DNA of 64,000 nucleotides, taken from positions 24,062,422-24,126,421 of the forward strand of contig HG738137.1 in assembly GCA_000499405.2 (NCBI GenBank). Direction: 5' to 3'. The notes beneath the pieces are model-generated. The model was given only the letters and a program-made list of their open reading frames with translations, did not search any database and was not told where the DNA came from. Positions 12,502 through 24,500 of the stretch are shown here, in pieces (position 1 is the first letter of the stretch; every line of letters starts with the position of its first letter). Made by a program: the position numbers and the translations under genes. Source of the DNA: Onchocerca volvulus. Lineage: Eukaryota; Nematoda; Chromadorea; Rhabditida; Onchocercidae.

Positions 12502-15500
12502 TTAATTTGGAATCTGTAAAACCTCCTCGAACCACATAAATGAAATGAATAGTTGATCCCTCATTTAATCTATACGTTTCAGAAGAGAAATTCTGATAGA
12601 ATAATATGTAAAGTTATGGCATGGGCAGGCATAAACCGAGAAATTATAAAATGCAATATACTATAATACCAATCATTATAAATTATTAAATAGTATGGAA
12701 TAATTCTTATTAATTAATAACTACCCTCTTATAAAGTGGAAAAAGAATTCAATTTACCGGATAAAGACGAAATTGGTCAAAAACACTACAAAGATCATCG
12801 AATGTATACTGCTGAAGAACAGTAAAATTGGCGAGATCTGCTTTTCGAGCACACTGAACACAGTAAACGGGAAATTTGCCATTTACTTCACGAACAAACA
12901 AAACATTCCAAACCTCGATCTACAGAGAGAAAAGAATTAAATAACTTCAGAAAAGGAACAAAAAAAAAATCCTGCAAAGATATCAGGTTCATTTATTTCT
13001 CAAGATAAAAAATTTTTTCATGTCGCAAAATGAAAATTGAGCAGTGATAAATGCGAAGAACCGGAAATGTGAAATGAGCAATTTAAAATGTACTGTTTAC
13101 AAGTTATATTCAGAAATTAACAGAATATCTTAATAAGAGAAGGTCATAGCAAATCCAGTAACCTGAGACTTCTGCTTAATATCGCAAAGAATCGTTTTTT
13201 AGAGAATTCACATATTTTTTTTAATATGGAAAAATTCTTTACTTCCATATCGTTTGAATCCCAAATGTGAATCTCGACAATAATGCTCAGATCAACGAAC
13301 CTCACAAGTAGAGCAGTAGTGCGATACTTCGCCTTTCTGCCTTGGATGCATCCGAATTGGTTTATCATAAAAACTTAACATATCAATGATCATTTTACTA
13401 TACGCCAATGATCGTATGAGCATTTGCTTGACTAATGTAAACATTTTTTGATTTGAAAAGCGTATATTTCGCGCCAACTGCCAGCTTAAATGCTGTATTG
13501 GAACCAATGATTTGTAACCCTGAAATAAACATTCTAACCTTCAATAGCTTTCATGATTATAAACTTAAGTTTGAATAACATTTGCTGCAGTTTGTATTAA
13601 AAATGAATCATTATTAATAATCAAGCAGACTGATGAATGATACTTCCGGCGTGAAAAAATATGTCTTAGAAACATTATAAACAGCATAGATAAATCTATT
13701 TATCTGAGGATTTGTATAAAGTGTAGCTGATACGGGAGTACAAACTGAGTTCTGGAGGTAATACATGCGATGATCAAGACAAAGAGAAACAGACTGTGAT
13801 ATAATATGTTAAAATAAGGAAAATAATTTCATATAAAAATCATTTCCTATGACATCTTTCAAAAATCGATTTGAGAAAAAATTAAAGTTTAGTTAAGAAT
13901 TTTCCTCACCATTATACTTCATCTAATTCCTATTTTCCACTGAACACATTAAAAAACAAACAAAGAAACAAACATACAAACTTACATTAAGTTTGTTCCA
14001 TTCATGACAATGAACAGCCATTTCATACTGAGTTGGTGTGGGTGGCCCAACATTCCATGCCACATTGTTACACCATCCGGTACTATGTACCCAGTGAATA
14101 CATCCGCTGCCTATCCAAGCTACATCACCCGCCTTCTGCGTAAACCGATATACAGGAATATTTGCCTCTAATAATTCTTCAATATCTGGCCACCATGATC
14201 CTTTTAAAAAGTTTAGCTTGCGCCTGAAAACTGAAATTATTAGAATGGTTTTACCGTTATTCCATTTATAGAAGCTGAAAGAGATCAGAAAGATTATGAA
14301 TCACAAGAATAAAAAAAAAGATAATTAATCATGTTAGCCTATTACTAAATGAATTGCACTGGATTACTTCTAATTATACTAACAAATTTATTTCTCTACT
14401 TTCTTCTTTCTCCCCCAAAATCTTTCTAATATTTCAATATTGAATTAATTATAAAGATTAAATGAAAACATACTTTTCAACCATTTCATTGACTGCAGCC
14501 CAATATTCATATGGAACACAAAACCATTCACAATCACCTGGACCAATGTTTACATTCACTGATGCCAAACAATTATTTTCAACATGCCCTGGAGTACGCG
14601 CACCTGGTACCTAAAATCATTAGTAAATAATATTGAAAAAATAAAGCAGATTTTAATTTCTGCCGTTAAATTAATATAATTTTTCTAGTCAAAAATTTGA
14701 CTCTCTAAATAGAAAATAATTTGCATCAGAAAAATAACTTAAAACTAATACACTTTATGATCTTGAAACCACTTTTTGAATTAAGCATCATACCTTCATA
14801 TATAGTTGGACAGTATTCATACCGTAAACAGTATGTCCAAGATGCGTTAACATATTACATGCGGCAACTAACCGTGCAAAAGAAGGCATCTTATTCAATT
14901 CCGCTAACTGTACCCTAAAAATATGCGATTGCACTCCTTCCTCTTAATTTGCATTTAAAATACTTTATATATTTTCTCTCTCTCTCTTAATCAAATAATA
15001 TTCTTTAAAAAAAGAAGGAATATTTCAAGAAATGGAAAGCGGAAAAAAAAATGAAAACAGTAAATATAAAAAACCCAAAAAAAAAAATTCCTTGGAGAAT
15101 AAAAATCAAATTGATAGAATAATTTTTATGAAATACTAAAGAAATAATATGACTTCTTACTTAAATTTTGTTTCATCCGAAAGATCAACATTTGTTCCAA
15201 ATTTGATCAATTTCATCGGCATTTGAGATTCCTCAGGTACAGTAGCACGCCGGCGTTTCAATGAACCATTACCAGTATCTGTTGAAGCACCACTACCACC
15301 ATATTTTGCACTTGCCGCTCGAAGTTTTTCAGCTTCTTCCTGAATTTCAAAACAAAATCATAGAATTTCTAGCCTACATTTTGATCTAAAAACTCCATTA
15401 AACACCAAGATTGAAACTTCAATCATTCATTCCAGCACATATCATAGTAACGGTATGATTAAAAAACGTGTGAAAGACGAATAGAAGAGGTTCACAATTT

Positions 15501-18500
15501 CAGATCTCAAATCATTCCATTTAATCCGTATAAATGAGATTGTTGTGTTTTTAAATCACGGCAAGACATATGGTTTGTTTTTAGTTTATTTTTAGCCAAT
15601 TAAAACAGGAAAATGTCTTCTCTTGTTCCATAATTCTAGGAATATGTCTTGTTGTGATTTAAAAATACTCAGTCAACTGACACCTCTATAGATCACATTC
15701 GTGAAAATCTCTTTAGCGTTTGTTTAAAAAACTGCAAAATCTACCTTCAAACTATATTGGAATGATTGAGCCTGATATTGAGCATAATGAGCAATAGTAG
15801 TATAAGAACGAGTACTATGGCATGTCCATGTTGGTTGTCCAAGATGATCAACGTTCTGATCAGGAGACATTCTGTACTGAGACCGTATTTCCACCTAAAA
15901 ATTATTAGTTTTTTGAAAGCATTCCCAAGTAGTTCACAGAGTAGCACAAAAGTTAATGTTAATTAATTTTTAATAAGTTCTTCCTAACTTATTAAAAATT
16001 GATCTTTTAAAAGAGATAAAATTATCTTCCGGTTTCCGTTCAATTGAATACGGATCAGAATTATCAGATAAAAATGCTCGATAAATAAGTCTTGTATATT
16101 CAAGTAATAAATAGAGTATAATGTATGACCAAGAGAAATGCTAATTTTGAATTTCTCATTTTAGCCGACATCTCAAAGCAAAACCTGACTAAGGAGTAAG
16201 ACTAAAACATGATAATAAATCGTTTAAAAACTTTAAGGAAAATAAAAAAGAATGTGAGCTGTATTTTGCCTAATCGAATCTAAGTAAAAAAATAAAAAGG
16301 AATAAAAAACAAATAAACATCTCTTAGCCTATAACCCTAAAAGCTTTTGATTCTCACTCAGAATTAATAGAAAATATTAAAATTACTATGCAGTGATCTC
16401 AGACTTGTTCATTCATTTTTGCATAAATAAATGGTAAAATAGAAGTATTCTTTGCAATATAACAAACATTTCCACAATAATGAACCTCATGATTTGGTGC
16501 AATTTCCAACAAAGATTTCGTTGAAAACAATGAGAGATCCATCTTCAAAGTTTGTGTCAAACCACGTATCAGTGCAACTGTACTATTGTAACAATAATTC
16601 TGTAGCTCAATACTATGAGCTTCCTTTCGTGACTCCACCATGATTATAGGTGTTGGTCGTAAAAGCTGAAAATAATATTTCAAATCGATCATCAAATCCC
16701 TAAAAGAACAATTAATTTTCAATGCACTAAGTTCAGTTTATTTCTCAAGGAAAAAAAAAAAAGATAATTACACCTGCTTTATATTATTGGAGGTATCCAA
16801 GCGATGTTGCCTTTAATGATTCACATTTTTAGAAAGATGGAAAACTGGACGAACTTTTTCAGGTAGAGATTTTTCCATCTGTGGTATTTCTGGTAAAGTT
16901 GGAGGCTTTACTCGTTCATCGAATATTTCAAGAAATTCGGCTGGTTTATCAATCCGTTTCCTGCATCTTTCCATCAGTTCCGACGCCGTGATTGTGAGAG
17001 GTACATGAACATCAGCAGTTAGAGAAAACGAATAAGGTAACGGTGATACTTCTTTAGCTGGCTTTACCTAAAATAAAAACACATTATTCATTGTACTTCA
17101 GGAGTTTTTCAAAATAAGTATCAATCTATTTCCTCCAAAACATCACATTATCTTTAGATTGAAAATATCAATGAGTTACTTGTTCTTTAGTTATTTCTTT
17201 ATTATCATCAGTGGCCCTTTCTTCAGCCGATTGAATCTCTAATGAAGTAGAAGGTACAGCATCACCTATAACAGAATAGTTTAATACAGCCTCACCTATA
17301 ACAAAATAGGTTTAAAAAAAAAAAAAAAAGAACGTAGCAGAAACAAATATCTACGATGTTTCATTTAAACATTTAGAAATTTGAAAAATCTCAACAAAAT
17401 TTTAAACTATTTAGAAATGAAAAAATTATAAAGGTTAGTAATAAATTACCATCCACAGGAATTTCACGTTTGATACCGCCATTCGTAAAATCTTGTTCAA
17501 CACGTGTTTCAGTTGATTGTTCGATATCATTCTTATCAATCTGAAAAGTAATCCAATATGGTAATTATAAAGTTCAGTATATTCTATTTAGAATCAAAAA
17601 ACAAAGATAAATACGATCTGTAGTTAGGCCGGAGGAGTTTCAATTAATATTGATTTGGAAAATTTATTATATTTCTGAAATAGCATTTATAAATTTTTGA
17701 ATATAAATATCAATAGAGTAACCTTTCCGTATTTGTTTTCTAGCATCTCCAATAAATCACGTTCTCGCTCAGTAATTTCAGCTTTATTTGCGCGCAAAAT
17801 ATTCATTAGTTGAATTTGTACTTCTAATGATTCGTTCATATTCTGTAATGATAAAAACATTGAAGAAGATGTTAATGCATGTAAATTTTAGTCAATCAAA
17901 AATCAGAGATAGCTATTTGAACTGACAAAAAAAATAAATTCAACTCGAAAGCTAATAAAGCTATTGCCTCACTATGCTTGTGTATTGTTATGTAAATTAA
18001 AATGCATAACAACCTGTGGTAATATTAAGGTAGCAGAAAGCAGTGGACTACCGTCACGATAGCGCTGCTGCTTTTGCTGAAAAATGGAAAACTAATTTAT
18101 TTTCATTAAAATTAAAAATAAAAAAAAAAAAAGGCAAGATAAGAAATTGTATAATGAGAAGCACAACAAACTTAATAGGAAATGAGAAAATATAATACTG
18201 AATACTAAAAAATCATGTAAAATTTACAGTAAGGAAAAACATACTTTTAAAAACTCTTCCTGTCTTTGACTTAGTTCCGCAGGAATCGAAAGTCTCCAAG
18301 CTTCGTTAAGGCTAGGTAATCTGGAACTGTTTAAGAAAACGGTAAAAAAAAAGTTTTTATAGCAAAAATACTTATGCTCTAATTTTCCAATATTAAACAA
18401 AATAATTACTCGCTGGGTGGCAGAGTTCGTAAATTCCCAATAAGTAATGAAGATGGATGCAATTCCTTTTCAAGAACACGTATTCTCGCTTTCAAAGCTT

Positions 18501-21500
18501 CTGGTGCTGCTAAAAAATGATAAATTCGTGAATATAATAAGCTGCTAACTAGCAAAAATGATTACTATCAATAAAGTTCATTTAATCAGCATGACTTATA
18601 ATAATTTCAGGATAAAATTAGCAAAAAAGTGGAACAAAACTATTTCATCTATCCAGCCGGATATTTGGCAATGAACTAAAATTGCTCAGCAATAGCTAAT
18701 TAATAAGATTCAGTATTTTTGATGGCTTATTAGAATTCCCAAAATGCTTTTTGCCGCAACTGCATACTTATTGCATCACTAGCTGGATTCGGCCACGCTA
18801 AGCGTGACCAATCCAGCTATGGAGAGGTCAACCAAGCTTCGCGTGTCAGACTCCAGGTAGTCTATATAAATAAAAATGCCAGTGTTCGTTTGTTCAAAAT
18901 CTTAAATCTCCAAAAGTTCTTAAGCAAGCGCCTTATTTGTATTAATTCAAGATTTTAGATATCGGGAAGTTTTTGTCTATTGCTTTGAAATCCTTACCTT
19001 TTGTTTTTTTACTTTTTGCTTTGGAATTTAGACACAATGGATACATTCGAATACACGCATATTTTATATATATGCGTTACTGTAGCTCATTCTGGTTAGG
19101 TAGAAAAAAAAGAAAAGAGAAAGCGCATGTTTCTAGTGCTGGAGGAAAAAACTGGTGGTTTGTAATTTGATTAGTAGTTTGTTTGAACTGGAGACTGATT
19201 CTTGCTATTGTGATTAGGCTAAATTTGCAATAAGAGTGAAGAGGTTTCTTGTGTCTTGCGTGATAAGGATAAATCCTGTTGAGAAGAGTTTTATTGAATG
19301 ATGAAGCGTGACTTTTCGTAACAAACAATTTTCAGAGAATATCCAGACAAACTGCCCGTCCGGTTATTTTTTCTTTTGTCGCTAATAAGAAAGAATACTG
19401 CTCAACTGAACTGTCGGATTGTTGAATTTATGTTGACCATTTGGCAATACAGCAGACAGCTGACTTTATGATAAATTTGTCCTTTCATTTTGAAAGCTGG
19501 CATGAATTGTGTCGTTAAAATTTCTGCGCCGAATGATGTCATTTGGAAGCACGAGTTGTACTTCCTGATTTTAGATCAGAAATACTTTGATTCGGCAATA
19601 TATACGGCAAGCAAAGTTTTCAATGGCTCTGGCGTTCTTCAAGTTGAGGCAGTTTAATTATTCCGGAGGCGCAATACATTCCTTTCATTTCTCCATTAAA
19701 TTTCAGAGCCTTGTAATAAGGACATACTTCAGTCATGATGTCGATGAGAACATACAGGTTCAAACTATAATTATCAGCTGAGTTATACCGGGACGCAAGG
19801 CGACTGCAATCGCATGTTGCTGAACACGAATTCGTCTTTGAAAATGATCTCCTGTTTATCGTAAACTATCAGCCTGTTGCGTCCATTATGTTCAAAACAA
19901 AGCAGATCTGAAGTTGCAGAACACGATCCACATGCTCGTAATCTTGCATCCTCAGCATGTCGGCTAGATGTCGCTCTGCTCGCATTTGAGCCATTCTTTG
20001 TCTTGTTCGCTTGTTCGATGATGCCCATTCTTGCTCAGTTTGATCTGCGATTATTCATCGCAATATTTTTGTTCTGCGCAAGTATAACAATTTCAGTTTG
20101 ATCTTCTGGGAAGCATTTATTCGGATGAATTTAAAGCAAATCGATTGCACCCGAATTGTCCTCGAAATTATTTGGAATATCCAAGCAAATTAATCACTGG
20201 ATTATTCTTTCCTTTAATATTTGTAGAGAAGAATAGAATTCCTTACTTTCGATTTGCTGCTATTGCTGCATCGATCTGTATCGTTGTAAAACAATCCGAA
20301 CTGAACTGTTTGTTGACCCAAACTGTAATCAAACTTGAGCTTCTAATGTTCGGAAAAATTATTTCACAATGCTTGTGAGCATACAGTATTTTCTGTTGTT
20401 CTGTTGTCTGTGTAGCTATAGAGATTGTCTGGTTTGCCGATTTTAGAACACGCAATATACAATTGTCCATGTGAGAAGCAATTCCTCTCTAGATCTAAAT
20501 TGCACAATACTAAAGATTAGTCCTGAGTTTTGCTGATGATGATTGCAAACGTCAATCAAATTGGGAATTATAATCTCTTAAATTGAAATGGCATATCTGT
20601 TGGAATCATGGGAATGCAAGAAATGAGGGCATTTTCATCTTTGAAAGATCCTGTAAGGTTGTTTCTAAGCGAATTTAGGGCAAAGTAAGATAAAAGCTTC
20701 ACTGAACCAGTGATTTATATTCCAAAGAAAGCTGATTGGTTCGGTGGAGTGTGGTCAAAACTTAGAAGAGCAAAGCTCAATGATTTAAACGAATATTATA
20801 CAGACGATGTTCATTAATTTTTTTACGACGTTGTCCATTAATTTTTTTATTGCAAGCCGCGTGTCATTGAAAAGTTTTGGCTAGTTGATATTTCGCAACA
20901 TGATAATTAGCATGTCGATTTTCAATTGCAGCACGTGCGTGGAATCCTTGGCAGATCAAGTGAATTTAAAAATTCTCTGGATAATTAACCACTTTATCTG
21001 CTTCCACAACAGTGTTGGAGGACTTGTGTATAACTGCCTGTATTGCAAAATCCCTGTATAATATTTTTCATCGCAACTTCATGCAGATTTTTATCGACGT
21101 TGACACCGGGTATTTCAGCGCATATTACATTATCGAATTCGTTAAAGTGATTTTATCATGAAGCCAGATTTGAAACGTTGTGTCAAAATGAACAACGAAT
21201 ATTTACGACAAAGAGGCAATCCAATACATGACCTAATAATAGAAGTCAGGGAAGTAATCCATAAGTTGCCTAAACGAAACACTTTATTATACACTCTCAT
21301 GACGTCGACATTTCTGCGACCCAATCAGTTCCTCACAAAGCAAAAAACAAACGAAAAAGCTTAAATTACCATCCTTATTTATTTAAAACACATATCTATT
21401 CGAATACAACGTTGTATGGAAATTTCAAATCAATCGGTGAAGAACTTGAAAGGTTGCAGGAAGTATCAACGGTCAATACAGAAAATAGGCGTGGTGAATA

Positions 21501-24500
21501 AATTTGTCCATTTATAAAGACGCGGTGCAGCGGGTCAAAAAATTTAATCCGGTCATGAGGGCATGATGCAGCGCGGAGTCAAATTCAATCTGCTCACTTA
21601 TTTTTAGCTGTTACGGGCATAACACGTGAAAAAAATTAAGTGTCTCTATATAGAAACACGCACCTATTCGAATGCAAGGTTGTGTCAAAGTTTGAAAACA
21701 ATCGGTGGAGAACTTGCAACGTTTTGTGAAAAGCCATAAGGAGCACTTGCATTTTTATTTCTATAGATTAAGAAACTATTTGGAATGAAATTTTCTCTTC
21801 GAAATTCGAACTAACCTGACTGACACTTCAGTGCTTTCTTAAAACAGTGGAGTGCGTCCGAAAATTGACAATTAACTTCGTACAATCGTCCTAAATCCGT
21901 CCACGCTGCACTGTGCTCACGATCTGACTGGACTGCACAAATAAACGCCTAGAAAAAAGGAAAAGTAAATTTAAAGATATTTTGATTACCGTCTATTTGA
22001 CAAGGAAAAATAGTTATAACAAACAAGAAATTATAAAAACAATGATAATAATGATAAAAAAAGAATAAAAATATTATTTGTTCAGCGATTCACGCAAACT
22101 ATACTTCAGATTCAAACCGTTAAGTTAGAATTATTTCTTAATAAAATTTAAAAAAAATCAATCAACCTGCAAAGCATCCATTGGTTGACTTTGTTGTTGA
22201 TATAAAACACCAATACTACACCACGTATCTGCATCTGCTTCTGATTTATCAATTGAATGCCTGAAAATGAAATAAAATTCAATGTTCGTCGAAAAAAATT
22301 TTATAATAGATCTATTAATAATAAAGTTATTGTGATATAACAACTCCAATAAAGTATGTGATAAATATCGAAAAATGTAACTAACAAGTAATAAATGAAC
22401 ACTAATTAATTACATTTTTTTTACTTGAAATCATACTTATGAGTTATAATAATGAATAATCCTCAACTAGTAAAGGACAGTTTTTAGCTCTTCAGACAAT
22501 TTTGCTAGTACCTTTCCATTCAAAACACTTTATTACTTATCTACTCTGAATTAATATCATAAGTAATTCTTGCAAAAATACGAAAGTTGGCCAAAATTGA
22601 AAATACCATAATATGCCGACAAAATTCTATCCTACAAAGAACTTTTAGCTACGACATATAAGTATATAATTTCAAAAATTTGACAAATACAATAATTTGG
22701 TTTCAAACGGCAAGATTAGAAATAACTAACCTGTAATAAACAAATGCGTCGTGTGCTCTGTCTTGTAATTCTCCGTAGCAACGTCCTAAATAATAATATG
22801 TTTTTCCACAGTTAGGCTCGAGTTCTTTGCTTTGAATTAAATAATTTTCTGCTTCAAAAATCTTTTGAGGTCTTTGTGCCGGTGGACAGTCTTCACGATA
22901 GCACAACCAACCTAAAATATGTAATATAACTAAATTGTCTAAAGAAACAAAATCTCTAATACTATTTTTTAATTTTTTTAGTGACTGCAACATAAATGCA
23001 TTATTAAAACTATTTACTAGAATTTAAAAATTTGCTTCATCTGTAATTCTCAAACAAGAACATGTTAAAAAAAAAAATATTGCAAGTGATCATCAATCAA
23101 ATAATGATAACTTCATCAGTACGGTAGCAAAATGCAACAGTAAATGTTTTTGCTGGAAAACTCAAGAGTTATTCCAATGTGAGATCATTCCACATCAATT
23201 TTTCATGATTTCCATATAATCTCAACAATAAATATACAACTCAATTTGCAAAACGGACAATTTTAAGTTTGGAAATGAAAAATAAAATTTGAAAAAAAAA
23301 AAAAAAAAAGAATGAGCTTTGATATAATCTCTTAAATAGATGATATCATATACCTATTTCACGAAGATATATCAGGAATATAGTCATATTACTAGCAAAA
23401 GAAAAAAAAAAAAGTAGAAAGAAAGGAATGGTAAATGGAGAAAAAGAAACGAAAACAAATGGTACAATACCAAGTTGTCTTAAGATCTGTGCTTGTAAAC
23501 TGCTCGTCAGTTGAACGGAATGGTCAGTCAAGATAGTTCGATACTCAATGGCTGCCCGATCAAGGTCACCAGCAATGTCGTAGCAATGAGCTATGTTGAA
23601 ACGCAATTCAACCTTCGTCAGAAATGTGCTTTCACGGCTGTCGTTCAGTGCTGCTGTTAAGTGCTGTAATGAATAATTTGAACTCATTGTGCCAATAAAT
23701 AACTTAAAGATATTTAATGAATACCTATACGAATCAACACATAACGTATTGAAATATAAAATCATATCAGTTTAATTTTAATTATTAAAATTGCAGTGAT
23801 ACTTCCATTTAGATGGGTTCAACTTTTCTGGTTAATTTCTTCTATGCAGGTTTCAATTATTTCATGAAATCTCTATTTATCGCTTCATAATATCGCTCTT
23901 AATGATAATTGAATGTCTAAGTAATCACTGATAAAAATTATTAATCAAAGAATAATTTTACGTATTAAAAAAAAAATAAAGTATCCATATGTCTAACCTA
24001 AACACAGTTTTTCTCTTATTTCCTCCTATAGCCATTAATTTTCCTACAAAATGTTTACAAAACTACAAACCAACAGATTTTTTCCAAGTTTCGTAGATAT
24101 CGTTATAAGACAAAAAATTGTAACATTTTTTTGCAAATGGGAAAAAAAAGGACTCAAAATGGCTCTTTCACGAATCATTTATTCCACTAAATTTTATTTT
24201 ATTATAGGATACAATAAGACAAGTCCGTCATTGAGGTGTAAAACACTACAGGAGAAAATTTTTCATGGAACTAATGGCAATACTTAATGTCTCAGTAGAA
24301 TCGCCAATACTGCGTTGATGATTGAATGATGTTGGAAATAAACTAAAATAATATCAAGATTTTATAAATTTCTAAACAAAAGATTTAAATAGAAAATAGA
24401 AAAAAAAGCTAAAGACCTTAATTGCAAGTTCGAAAAATTCCAAATTCTTGTAGATGAATCCCAATCTGGAATATATTTCAACTGTAAACTCGTGATTTGG

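Larger units (their letters stand above)
18779..21767 (-). mobile_element. Decayed Helitron, about 3.0 kb, in a utx-1 intron
   Basis: On the minus strand the element starts A|TCTATAGAAATAAAAATG at 21767 and ends CTAG|T at 18779, the A-T insertion and TC...CTRR pattern of Helitrons. A palindrome lies against the 3' end (18781-18818). Inside are stop- and frameshift-ridden remnants of the Helitron PIF1-type helicase (20390-21148) and of the Rep N-terminal region (19400-20100). The element is less A+T-rich than the surrounding intron. Helitrons transpose by a rolling-circle mechanism. The coding remnants are too broken to act, so this copy should be immobile. The helicase precedes the Rep N-terminus in reading order, the reverse of an intact element. 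Confidence 0.82.

Noticed and set aside
19783..20028. 81-codon minus-strand open frame within the Helitron
   Set aside because: It is a shadow of the Rep leader remnant, which is better read in another frame.
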